From contig NZ_KB903662.1 in assembly GCF_000379725.1 (NCBI RefSeq), positions 139,110-203,109 of the forward strand: a DNA stretch of 64,000 nucleotides. The letters are read 5' to 3'. This document shows, one piece after another, positions 26,227-35,027 of this stretch. The translations under genes and the position numbers were made by a program. Below the pieces are notes generated by a model. That model made no database searches. It was given only the letters and a program-made list of their open reading frames with translations, and had not been told where the DNA came from. Source of the stretch: Cytophaga aurantiaca DSM 3654 (GTDB lineage: Bacteria > Bacteroidota > Bacteroidia > Cytophagales > Cytophagaceae). Each line of letters begins with the position of its first letter. The first letter of the stretch is position 1.

Positions 26227-27192
26227 ATGAAAAATATTGAAAATATGCAGATTGAAAAAGATCTGCCAAATAAAAAACTTATTGTTACACGCTTGTTTGA
26301 TGCAGAGCCTGGACTTGTTTGGAGAACATGGACAGAATCAGAATTGCTTGATCTGTGGTGGGCACCGAAGCCCTACAAAGCTCAAACAAAAGCAATGAAC
26401 TTTAAGGAAGGTGGTACCTGGTTGTATGCAATGGTTGGTCCGGATGGCTCCAAGCACTGGTGTAAAGCAAACTACAGCAAGATTGATCCGATTAAAAGCT
26501 ATCAGGTAGACGATTGTTTTTGTGATGAGAACGGAACGCCTAATCCGGATTTTCCAAGTACGCACTGGACAAATTCATTTTATAAAACGGAAACAGGAAC
26601 CAAAGTTGTTATAGAACTTTCTTATAAGACTATTGAAGACCTTGAAAAAATAGTTGAGTTAGGCTTTGAAGTTGGTTTTACAGCTGCACTTACAAATCTG
26701 GAAGAGTATTTACGTGCACAGTTTCAATTGCGTAAGGAGATGAAAACATCTAATAAGGTACGTGTTACGTCGTATCTGAATTTTCCGGGTAATACAGAAG
26801 ACGCATTCATCTTTTATCAAAAGGTATTTAAAGGAACCTTTACAGGTTATGGCTTACAGAGATTCGAAGATGTCACTATGCCGGAAGGTGCGCCGCCGAT
26901 GGATGCAGCAACAAAAAAACTGATCCTTCATGCGGAGCTTACGATCCTAGGTGGGTATGTATTGATGGCCACAGATGCTCCGGAGAGTATGGGCTTCAAG
27001 CTGGATCATGGTAATAATATGCACATCAATCTGGAGCCGGAATCAAGAGAAGAAACAAAAAGATTGTTTGATGAATTGTCTGAAGGTGGCAAAATTACAA
27101 TGCCTTTAGAAGATATGTTTTTTGGAGCATACTATGGCAGCTGTACAGATAAGTATGGTATTAACTGGATGCTGCATTTCCAAACTGCTTAA
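26227..27192 (+). CDS. Fusion of an SRPBCC domain with a PhnB-like VOC domain
   Basis: Residues 1-165 are an AHSA1-type SRPBCC domain with WWAPKPYKAQTKAMNF and [13 protein letters not shown], close to the stand-alone protein at 25284. Residues 175-321 are a VOC/glyoxalase-fold domain of the PhnB type: VRVTSYLNFPGNTEDAFIFYQKVF, then LTILGGYVLMATDAP and GINWMLHF. In most genomes these occur as separate genes. The linker RKEMKTSNK contains an internal Met that could reflect an old gene boundary. A combined binding or detoxifying role is possible. Confidence 0.85.
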   Translation: MKNIENMQIEKDLPNKKLIVTRLFDAEPGLVWRTWTESELLDLWWAPKPYKAQTKAMNFKEGGTWLYAMVGPDGSKHWCKANYSKIDPIKSYQVDDCFCDENGTPNPDFPSTHWTNSFYKTETGTKVVIELSYKTIEDLEKIVELGFEVGFTAALTNLEEYLRAQFQLRKEMKTSNKVRVTSYLNFPGNTEDAFIFYQKVFKGTFTGYGLQRFEDVTMPEGAPPMDAATKKLILHAELTILGGYVLMATDAPESMGFKLDHGNNMHINLEPESREETKRLFDELSEGGKITMPLEDMFFGAYYGSCTDKYGINWMLHFQTA

Positions 27193-27209
27193 TAAGGAGA
27201 TGGCTGTAG

Positions 27210-27251
27210 AATACTACCTACGAGGTTTTTTTTAACCTCGTAGGTAGTATT
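27210..27251. terminator. Perfect 18-bp bidirectional terminator
   Basis: Bases 27210-27227 pair with 27234-27251 through a T6 loop. The right arm reaches the last base of the convergent cytochrome c stop codon, so the two transcripts share one short terminator. Confidence 0.8.
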
Positions 27252-27673
27252 TATTTTGCTGCTCGAACGGTCTGTACTTCTGCAGTCGTTATCGCTGAAG
27301 CTTTATTTCCGAAATTCGAACGCACGTATGTCAATACGTTTGCGATCTCCACATCCGTTAAAAATGCATGCGAAGGCATGGGATTCCGATACGTTTGTCC
27401 GTTGACGTTGATCGGCGTATTTAATCCTTTTAATACAATGTTTATCAATCGATTTTTATCCCCCAGCACCCATTCTGTTTTTACAATCGGTGGATTTAAT
27501 CCCGGAACGCCATACCCATCTGCCTGATGGCATGTTAAACAATAGGTTTCGTAAACAACTTTTCCGGGATGTACACCGGTAATTATGTTTGAAGAAACTG
27601 TTTCAGCATTCAGACTTTGATAACTAATTATAAGAATAAGGCAAGTTGTTATAACTATTAACGATTTATACAT
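27251..27673 (-). CDS. Class I c-type cytochrome
   Basis: A 140-residue exported protein with an N-terminal signal (cleavage near NAE, residue 23). The haem site is CLTCH (Cys45, Cys48, His49) and the axial Met99 is in NPMPSH. It lies downstream of the PQQ-type dehydrogenase gene in the same direction and is the likely electron acceptor for it. Only one haem motif is present. Confidence 0.88.
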   Translation of the reverse strand: MYKSLIVITTCLILIISYQSLNAETVSSNIITGVHPGKVVYETYCLTCHQADGYGVPGLNPPIVKTEWVLGDKNRLINIVLKGLNTPINVNGQTYRNPMPSHAFLTDVEIANVLTYVRSNFGNKASAITTAEVQTVRAAK

Positions 27674-27737
27674 ATTCGTTTTTTTTAATCCTGAAAATCT
27701 TTGAATCCTTTAATCCTGATTCAGACAAAAGGAATAA

Positions 27738-29015
27738 TTATTTATTTACGTAAATGATTCTATAAATCGTTCCTGCTACCGAATCTGAAATATACAACGA
27801 ACCGTCCGGGCCTTCTGCAAGTCCCATCGGGCGGTGTTTCGCATCATTCGGACTTGTTATTTCTTTTCCTCCCGCAAAACCTTCTGCAAAGACTTCCCAC
27901 GTTCCTGTTGGCTTACCATCTTTCATTGGAACAAATGCAACAAAATAACCACCTTGCTTTAACGGTGCGCGGTTCCATGATCCGTGGAAGGCAATGAAAA
28001 CACCATGCTTATATTTCTCCGGAAACATATTTCCATGATAGAATAACAGATCGTTCGGAGCCCAGTGTCCGGGGAAAGCAATAATGGGCTTAGGCATGGT
28101 ATCGCAGCGACCGGTGATCTTGCTGTCTCCACCATATTCCGGAGATAATAATTTTTTATTCTGTAAATGATCGAAATAACAATATGGCCAGCCGTACGAA
28201 GTTCCTTTAGTAATTTGAAACAACTCTTCGGAAGGAAGTTCTGCATTTTGTTCGTTGCTGTAAAATTCCGGATACAATGTATTTAATTGATCGCGGCCAT
28301 GTGGTAAGGCATACAAATGTTTGGTTAAAATATCCCAGTCCATTGCTACGCAGTTACGTAAGCCTGATGCATAGCGTATTCCATCGGATTGTTTTTGATT
28401 CAGTTTGTTCGCATCAAATTGCCAGATGCCGCCATAGGTTTCTAACAGCGGACATGGATCCATTCCTTTTGAACCTTTTGTTCGATCTACTTCCTGACAG
28501 GCATTGGATGGTGCACCGATGTTTACATACAATTTTCCATCCGGAGCAATCACAATATTCTTTGATCCATGCTGAGGATTGTAGGGAAGTCCGTTGACAA
28601 TAGTATCTAATTTTGATGCATCAATGCCCGTTGCAGTTAGCGGAAATCTGTATACAACCGAATCGGAAGAAGCGTATAAATAATTTTTATAGAGTGCAAT
28701 ACCTGTTCCGGTGAAATCGCCGAAAGAATTTATGATGTCTGCTCTGCCGTCGCCATCAGTGTCTTTTAGTACCACAATCCCTTTTCCATCGATATTGTAT
28801 TCATTCATTCGAACATAGATCGTTCCGTTGGAATCAACGGTGATATGTCTGGCGCGGCCTAAGGAGGGAACTATCGTTATCACATCAAAACCTTTCTGGA
28901 CAATAATCGTTTTTTTTGCATCTGGTTTTAAAGACTGCGCAGCGTTTGGTAACGCATAGAGCATCAGGTATAACGAGAATATTCTGAATCCGATGGAATA
29001 GATTGTTTTTGTCAT
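27738..29015 (-). CDS. PQQ-dependent sugar dehydrogenase (sorbosone dehydrogenase-like beta-propeller)
   Basis: From ATG 29015 it has 425 residues with a signal peptide (to about residue 27). Repeated blades contain DTDGDGRAD, YNPQHGSKNIVIAPDGKLYVNIG and GWPYCYFDH, as in the soluble glucose/L-sorbosone dehydrogenase family. These periplasmic enzymes oxidise sugars using PQQ or simply keep the fold. The neighbouring cytochrome c supports a redox role. PQQ synthesis genes are not in this window. TTG 29063 would add 16 residues and was not chosen. Confidence 0.82.
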   Translation of the reverse strand: MTKTIYSIGFRIFSLYLMLYALPNAAQSLKPDAKKTIIVQKGFDVITIVPSLGRARHITVDSNGTIYVRMNEYNIDGKGIVVLKDTDGDGRADIINSFGDFTGTGIALYKNYLYASSDSVVYRFPLTATGIDASKLDTIVNGLPYNPQHGSKNIVIAPDGKLYVNIGAPSNACQEVDRTKGSKGMDPCPLLETYGGIWQFDANKLNQKQSDGIRYASGLRNCVAMDWDILTKHLYALPHGRDQLNTLYPEFYSNEQNAELPSEELFQITKGTSYGWPYCYFDHLQNKKLLSPEYGGDSKITGRCDTMPKPIIAFPGHWAPNDLLFYHGNMFPEKYKHGVFIAFHGSWNRAPLKQGGYFVAFVPMKDGKPTGTWEVFAEGFAGGKEITSPNDAKHRPMGLAEGPDGSLYISDSVAGTIYRIIYVNK

Positions 29016-29196
29016 GTTGGATGAAGGATATTTTATGGATGAAGATACAATTTGAAAGCACAATAATGAATTTTAATACGAAGAAATTTATTCAATATTA
29101 TGAGTAAATATCTGTGTTTTAGTCTGTGGAACATAATCCAAATGCATTGTAAATTAATTGAATGTGACCGTTATTTTTTTTGTATTTTTAGATTCT

Positions 29197-31245
29197 ATGT
29201 CCCAATTCAAAAAAAATATTTTCTTTTTTATTTTTTGTCTGCTATGTAGCACCATGCCTGCTGTTGCACAGGTGGATACGTCTTTTGATGTTCCGGCCAG
29301 AGAGATTGTTGTTGTCGGTTATTCGTTACAGAAATCTCCGGCATCGGTTGATACAATTCAGCCAATGTTGCATCAGCCTTCTTTTACATTGGTATCCGGA
29401 CTGAATACCTTGCCCGGTGTGCGTATGGAAGAGCGTTCTCCCGGAAGTTATCGTTTGTCTATCCGTGGAAGTTTGCTGCGTTCGCCATTTGGTGTTCGGA
29501 ATATTAAGATCTATATCGATGATTATTTTCCGTTAACAGATGCGGGTGGAAATACGTATCTAAATGCCCTGGATCCTTCTGGTATCCGAAGTATAGAGAT
29601 CTGGCGTGGTCCATACGGCAGTTTGTATGGTGCAAATACAGGAGGGGTGGTTCGCATTCGAACGTATGAGCCGCAGGATACAAACAATGTAAAGGTTTCC
29701 GTAGATGGAGGTTCGTATGGTTTGTTTCATCAAACATTACGTATTCAAAGAAAAGTTAAAAAACATTTTTTTACATTGAATCAAGGATATCAGCAATCAG
29801 ATGGGTATCGCGACCAAAGTGCACTTAAGCGACAATATTATCAGGCATCTTATCATATCAACTATCATAAAGCATTGCAATTAAAGGCACTTGCATTTTA
29901 TTCGGATCTGTATTATCAAACTCCCGGAGGCTTAACGTTGCAGGAATATCAATCCAATCCCCGGGCAGCTCGTCCGGCTGCAGGTTCGATGCCTGGAGCT
30001 GTACAACAGAATACGTATGTTCAAAATAAAATGATCTATGGCGGTATTGCACATGAAGCACGACTGGCAAAACATTGGCGTCACGTGATTTCAATTTTTG
30101 GAACACAGAATAATTTTGTAAATCCTGCAATTGCTACTTACGAAATTCGTAAAGAGGCTACATACGGAACACGTACGTATATTGAAACATCCAGAGCAAA
30201 ATCTTATAAGTGCATATGGAATTGGAATCTTGGACTTGAATGGCAAAAGACACATTCCGACATTTCAAATTATCGGAACAATGCAGGGAATAAGGATACG
30301 TTGCAAATGCAAACGGATCTGAATGCGCGACAGTATTTTTTGTTCACGCAGTTTTCTTCTACTATTTTGAACAGACTTATTGTTGAAGCCGGTTTAAGTT
30401 TAAATAATTATAGATATACATATCTCTCCGCAAGCATAGATCAAGCTCAGAAGACTCACCAGTTCAAAGTTCAGCTTCTGCCTCGCATAGCATTAACGTA
30501 TAAGATCCGTGAACAGTTGTTTTGGCGCGCATCTATAAGTAAAGGTTATTCTTCACCTACTGTTGCTGAGATTCGTCCGAATGACAATCTTGTTCATGAA
30601 GATCTTCAACCCGAATATGGATGGAATTATGAAACAGGTTTACGTTTTCAGAATAAACGATTGCAGGCAGATGCTGCCGTTTTTTATTATGAACTGAAGC
30701 ATGCAATTGTAAGCCGCAGCGATGTAAGCGGCGTACAGTATTTTGTAAATTCCGGAGGTACAAAGCAGCCTGGCTTGGAAACGAAACTGTCGTACCAATT
30801 AATAAAGAAACGTGCGCAGGGAATTGTTCGTGCGCTGGAATTGAAAAACAGTTTTACCTGGTATGTATTTTCATTTAAGAATTATACTATGAATGTGGCT
30901 GATTATTCAGGCAATAGGGTAACAGGTGTACCTCGTACAACTGTTGTATCCAGTATGTATATTGAATTTTTGAAATCACTGTATCTATATATTCAATACA
31001 ATCATACCTCAAAAATTCCTTTGAACGATGCAAATACAGCGTATGCTTCCGCATATCATTTGTTACAGGCAAAAGCAGGATGGAATATTCAAATGAAAAA
31101 AAACACGTTGAATGTATATATTGGTGCAGACAATTTATTAAACGAACAGTATAGTTTGGGAAATGATTTGAATGCGTTTGGCGGAAGGTATTATAATGCA
31201 GCAGCACTTCGAAATTTTTATGCGGGGGTAGCGTATCAGTTTTGA
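29197..31245 (+). CDS. TonB-dependent outer-membrane receptor
   Basis: From ATG 29197 it has 682 residues with a signal peptide ending near VAQ. The plug domain runs from about residue 30 to 165, with TLPGVRMEERSPGS, SIRGS, IYIDDYF and IWRGPYGSLYGANTGGVVRI. The beta-barrel follows and ends in the aromatic C-terminus AYQF. It takes up a large or scarce ligand with TonB energy. No SusD partner is present, so it is not a polysaccharide-utilisation SusC. Divergent from the dehydrogenase, so a sugar, cofactor (perhaps PQQ) or metal ligand is possible. Confidence 0.88.
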   Translation: MSQFKKNIFFFIFCLLCSTMPAVAQVDTSFDVPAREIVVVGYSLQKSPASVDTIQPMLHQPSFTLVSGLNTLPGVRMEERSPGSYRLSIRGSLLRSPFGVRNIKIYIDDYFPLTDAGGNTYLNALDPSGIRSIEIWRGPYGSLYGANTGGVVRIRTYEPQDTNNVKVSVDGGSYGLFHQTLRIQRKVKKHFFTLNQGYQQSDGYRDQSALKRQYYQASYHINYHKALQLKALAFYSDLYYQTPGGLTLQEYQSNPRAARPAAGSMPGAVQQNTYVQNKMIYGGIAHEARLAKHWRHVISIFGTQNNFVNPAIATYEIRKEATYGTRTYIETSRAKSYKCIWNWNLGLEWQKTHSDISNYRNNAGNKDTLQMQTDLNARQYFLFTQFSSTILNRLIVEAGLSLNNYRYTYLSASIDQAQKTHQFKVQLLPRIALTYKIREQLFWRASISKGYSSPTVAEIRPNDNLVHEDLQPEYGWNYETGLRFQNKRLQADAAVFYYELKHAIVSRSDVSGVQYFVNSGGTKQPGLETKLSYQLIKKRAQGIVRALELKNSFTWYVFSFKNYTMNVADYSGNRVTGVPRTTVVSSMYIEFLKSLYLYIQYNHTSKIPLNDANTAYASAYHLLQAKAGWNIQMKKNTLNVYIGADNLLNEQYSLGNDLNAFGGRYYNAAALRNFYAGVAYQF

Positions 31246-31253
31246 AATGATAA

Positions 31254-32108
31254 ATGATAATAAAAAATATTTTGAAAAATAATTGTGTAATGGGCATGTC
31301 GAAGAGATATTTAATATTGGGTGTTTTTATTTGGGTAATTTTTTCAGGCTTCACCGATCCTGAATTTCCTGTATTACCAAGGCTTAAATCTGTTTTAGAA
31401 TATAAAGAATGGGCAAATACAAATGGTAATTATGAAAAAAGTAAATGGTTGAAAACTAAAACGGAATATTATTTAAATGGAATGATAAAGTCAGAACTTC
31501 ATCTTAATTCAAAAGGAGATAGTACAGCATTGATTATACATAATTTGAATAAAGATTCTTTTATTTTTGAAGATGAAAACTATAAAAAATCTATGGCAAC
31601 AAAGCTTAGAGAAGAAACATATTTTTATAAAAACAATCAAAATTTGCCTTATATGGTAAGGATTGGTGGTGGTAACTATAAATATTATTATACATATGAC
31701 AGTGATCAAAGAATTATTGAGATGAAATATATTGCTAAAAAGTATGATAATTATGAAACAACGACATATACCTATGACACTTCAGGTTTGCTGATTCATC
31801 AATATAAAAATATATTTTTGGGTACAATAAATACGATATATGAGTATGAATATAGATATACAAAAAATGAAAATAATATAATTGTAAAACGAGAAATGTT
31901 TTCTGTGCCTAGAATATCTATAAAAAAAGAAATACTTATAAATGAAAAGGGTGAACAGATATCTAAATATTTTGCAGATCCAATAGCAGATAAAGTATGT
32001 TTTGAAACTATATTTTTTAATGAAAAAGGAGAACGTCTTAAGAAGGAAACATATAATGAAAAAGGTAATGTAGATTTTATCTATACCTATGTATATCAAT
32101 ATTATTAA
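31254..32108 (+). CDS. Secreted YD/RHS-like repeat protein
   Basis: The ATG lies 8 bp after the receptor stop. A signal-like hydrophobic stretch begins near residue 16 (SKRYLILGVFIWVIFSGF), so an internal Met at 31290 or 31296 may be the true start. The body has short repeats of YTYDTSGLLIHQ and INEKGEQISK type, as in degenerate YD repeats. It is much more AT-rich than neighbours. A similar protein lies at 59086. Function unknown. Confidence 0.55.
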   Translation: MIIKNILKNNCVMGMSKRYLILGVFIWVIFSGFTDPEFPVLPRLKSVLEYKEWANTNGNYEKSKWLKTKTEYYLNGMIKSELHLNSKGDSTALIIHNLNKDSFIFEDENYKKSMATKLREETYFYKNNQNLPYMVRIGGGNYKYYYTYDSDQRIIEMKYIAKKYDNYETTTYTYDTSGLLIHQYKNIFLGTINTIYEYEYRYTKNENNIIVKREMFSVPRISIKKEILINEKGEQISKYFADPIADKVCFETIFFNEKGERLKKETYNEKGNVDFIYTYVYQYY

Positions 32109-32207
32109 AAGTTGAATAGTTTTTAATTTACATTAACAAGATAAATTTGTATCTTAAGTAAGAGAGGAAATAATACTCTGAATTACTTAAAACTTACAAC
32201 AGCTTAT

Positions 32208-34550
32208 ATGAATCGTTTTTTTAAATGGGTAGGCAGCATATTGAAAACCATTTTTGTGCGCCCGTTTGCCTGGTACTTTAGTTTAAAAACAGGGAAAAAG
32301 ATCTGGGTGGGTTTACTTTCTTTTGTATTGTTGTGCATAACAGTTGCGCTTCTTCCTGTACTTTTATTTTACAGTGTGTCTACGGGCATGATTGGTAAAA
32401 TGCCCAGCGATGAAGATTTGCTTGCTATTAAAAATTATCAGGCTTCTGAAGTCTATTCATCAGATAGTATTTTATTAGGACGATATTTTGTCCAAAACCG
32501 CTCGGATGCAACCTACGATGAAGTAACGCATTATTTATTTGATGCCATTATTGCTACTGAAGATGCACGTTTTTATCAGCACAAAGGAGTAGATACAAAA
32601 AGTTTACTGAGAGTGATTTTCAAATCTGTATTGCTTGGGAAGAACACAGGCGGCGGCAGTACGATCACGCAACAGCTTGCTAAAAATATTTTCGGCCGAA
32701 AAAAGTACGGATGGCTTACGATGCCTGTAATTAAAATCCGTGAAGCAATTATTGCCAATCAACTGGAGCGCTTGTATTCCAAAAAAGAAATTTTGATGCT
32801 GTATGTAAATACAGTTTCTTTTGGCGAAGATACATACGGTGTTACTACAGCATCGCAACGGTTCTTTAATAAAACACCGGATAAACTTGCGTTGGAGGAA
32901 GCTGCTGTGTTGGCAGGAGCATTAAAATCTCCTACCTATTACAATCCACGTACAAAACCTGAAAATGCGCTGGCTCGGAGAAATGTGGTATTAACTCAAT
33001 TGAAAAAATATAAATACATCACAGCAGAAGAATTTACTGAATCAAGCCATAGGCCTTTGCTTCTTCGATATACCAAGCTGGATAATAGTGATGGCGCAGC
33101 ACCATACTTCAGAGAATATGTAAGAAAAGAAGTAGAGAAAATACTAATGACTTACAAGAAGGCGGATGGCTCTGCATATAGCATCTATACAGACGGATTG
33201 CAGATTTATACTACCATTCATTCTCGTATACAACAGTATGCAGAAGACGCAGCAGTAAGTCAATTGAAACGTATTCAGCCCTTATTAGATCGGGATCTGA
33301 AACAGCAGGCGTTTTTCAAAATTCATAAAAAAATAGTGTCTCAGGAAATTCAAGCATCGAATCGATATAAAGCACTCGAGGCAAATGGACTTTCAGAAAA
33401 GGAAATTCTTTTAAATTTTCAGAAGCAGGATAGTCTGCAGATAAATACATTAAACGGTCCAAAGAATTTATACATTTCTCCGATGGATTCTGTAAAGCTT
33501 ATGCTAAGCAGTTTACAGGCTGGCGTATTGGTTGTTGATCCGCATACAGGTGGAGTGTTGGCCTGGGTTGGCGGAGCAAATTTTAAGCAGGTTCAGTACG
33601 ATCATATTTTAGCTCAACGACAAGCAGGTTCTGTTTTTAAACCGATTGTGTATGCACAGGCGTTACGATCCGGTGTGCAGCCTTGTGATTTTATTGCCAA
33701 TCAGGAAATAACCTATACGCAGTATGATGACTGGACTCCTGAAAATTCAAGCGAACGCGAGAATGGTCGGTATTCCATGGCGGGTGCTTTGGCAAATTCC
33801 ATCAACACCATCAGTGTAAATCTCTGTATGCAATCCGGAATTTCAAATGTGATTGCGTTGGCCAGATCGTTGGGTATTGAAAGTCCATTACCTGCCAAAC
33901 CTTCTATTGCGCTTGGTACAGCAGAGATGAGTTTGTGGGAATTGACAGGTGCCTACACCGCTTTTGCAAACAATGGCAATAAAGCAACATTGAGATTTAT
34001 AACCTCGATCGTTAATGAGAAAGGTGAAGAGATTATGAAAACAAAATCATCCTATAAAAACATCTTCACTGCCGAGCAGGCACATACCTTAACAAATATG
34101 TTGTGTAATGTGGCTGATAAAGGCACAGCACATGAATTACGCGATGTTTATGGATTAAGAGGAGCAATTGCTGCAAAGACGGGAACCACACAGGATCACA
34201 AAGATGGCTGGTTTATGGGATATACTTCAGGCTTATTAGCAGGTGTGTGGGTTGGTGCAGATAATCCGGCGATTCATTTCAGCGGAATGAATCAGGGGAG
34301 AGGTGCTGCTACAGCGATGCCCATTTGGGCAGGCTTATACAGACGTATTGCAGCGGATCCCCAGTTAAGATATCTTGTGACAAAATCCTTTCCGTATCCG
34401 AATGATATAACATGTGAAATGTATAAGGATGATACATTCATTCAGAAAATATTTCAACGGAAGAATAAAAAGAACAACGATAGTGGTTTGGATGAAAAGA
34501 ATACAAGTCGTGTAAAGAAAAATAAAAAGGAGAGAAAGAAGGATAAATAA
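32208..34550 (+). CDS. Class A penicillin-binding protein (PBP1A-like transglycosylase/transpeptidase)
   Basis: The 780-residue protein has one TM helix (about 33-57). The GT51 glycosyltransferase domain has catalytic Glu118 in ATEDARFY and the GGGSTITQQLAKN motif. The transpeptidase domain has SVFK with Ser475, SIN with Ser531 and KTGT with Lys657. It polymerises and crosslinks peptidoglycan in the periplasm. The C-terminus ends in a very basic tail (NKKNNDSG, KKERKKDK) of about 40 residues. It is alone in its transcript and followed by a strong terminator. Confidence 0.93.
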   Translation: MNRFFKWVGSILKTIFVRPFAWYFSLKTGKKIWVGLLSFVLLCITVALLPVLLFYSVSTGMIGKMPSDEDLLAIKNYQASEVYSSDSILLGRYFVQNRSDATYDEVTHYLFDAIIATEDARFYQHKGVDTKSLLRVIFKSVLLGKNTGGGSTITQQLAKNIFGRKKYGWLTMPVIKIREAIIANQLERLYSKKEILMLYVNTVSFGEDTYGVTTASQRFFNKTPDKLALEEAAVLAGALKSPTYYNPRTKPENALARRNVVLTQLKKYKYITAEEFTESSHRPLLLRYTKLDNSDGAAPYFREYVRKEVEKILMTYKKADGSAYSIYTDGLQIYTTIHSRIQQYAEDAAVSQLKRIQPLLDRDLKQQAFFKIHKKIVSQEIQASNRYKALEANGLSEKEILLNFQKQDSLQINTLNGPKNLYISPMDSVKLMLSSLQAGVLVVDPHTGGVLAWVGGANFKQVQYDHILAQRQAGSVFKPIVYAQALRSGVQPCDFIANQEITYTQYDDWTPENSSERENGRYSMAGALANSINTISVNLCMQSGISNVIALARSLGIESPLPAKPSIALGTAEMSLWELTGAYTAFANNGNKATLRFITSIVNEKGEEIMKTKSSYKNIFTAEQAHTLTNMLCNVADKGTAHELRDVYGLRGAIAAKTGTTQDHKDGWFMGYTSGLLAGVWVGADNPAIHFSGMNQGRGAATAMPIWAGLYRRIAADPQLRYLVTKSFPYPNDITCEMYKDDTFIQKIFQRKNKKNNDSGLDEKNTSRVKKNKKERKKDK

Positions 34551-34561
34551 AATAAGTATTG

Positions 34562-34610
34562 AATAGGAAAGGCGTTGAAGTGATTTACTTCAACGCCTTT
34601 CCTATTTTTT
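34562..34610 (+). terminator. Perfect 20-bp terminator after the PBP gene
   Basis: Bases 34562-34581 pair with 34587-34606 (loop GATTT), followed by a T run to 34611. The stem begins 11 bp after the stop codon. Confidence 0.85.
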
Positions 34611-34694
34611 TATCCCCCCGACAAATATTATGGTTTGTGTAATCTTATGCATTTAAATATGAATTGCATTCATTGAAAATTGTTTTTTTTAGAC

Positions 34695-34852
34695 GAGACC
34701 CCAGCGGGGTCTCATGTTTATAGCACGTTATATCATAATCGTTTTTACGCACAATACCGAAGGTATTTTATCAGAAAATAATACCTTCGGTATTGTGCGT
34801 ATTTTATTTTAATCTGAGATTCTATAAACATATGACCCCGACTGGGGTCATA
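34695..34852. repeat. Nested palindromic intergenic element
   Basis: Three palindromes are nested within the 477-bp space between the convergent PBP and RND genes, which holds no gene. Outer hairpin 1 is GAGACCCC/GGGGTCTC (34695-34713) and outer hairpin 2 is TATGACCCC/GGGGTCATA (34831-34852). ATGTTTATAG (34714-34723) and CTATAAACAT (34822-34831) link them as inverted repeats. In the centre is a 21-bp perfect stem, 34747-34767 with 34780-34800, each arm of which is itself an ATACC/GGTAT hairpin. Confidence 0.85.
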
Positions 34853-34925
34853 ACCCAGTTTTGGCAGTATCCGCTTTATGCAATGAATTTATTTTTAGTG
34901 TGTTTTTAATAACAGTATTTTTAAA

Positions 34926-34991
34926 AAGTGGTCGGAGGAATGTTGTTAACCACAAGTGGTCAGACGGCTTTTTTGTCCGTCCGACCACTTT
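34926..34991. terminator. Hairpin terminator of the minus-strand RND operon, with an arm duplicate
   Basis: Bases 34954-34967 pair with 34977-34990 (13 of 14), with a T-rich loop. The AAGTGGTCGGA segment at 34926-34936 is a direct repeat of the left arm. Positioned 37 bp past the RND stop codon on the minus strand. Confidence 0.65.
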
Positions 34992-35027
34992 GTATTTTAG
35001 AATAAATGACTCTTAATTTAATTGAAA

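Noticed and set aside
34611-35027. Small protein gene between the PBP and RND genes
   Set aside because: No open frame with sensible content; the space is filled by palindromes and a terminator.
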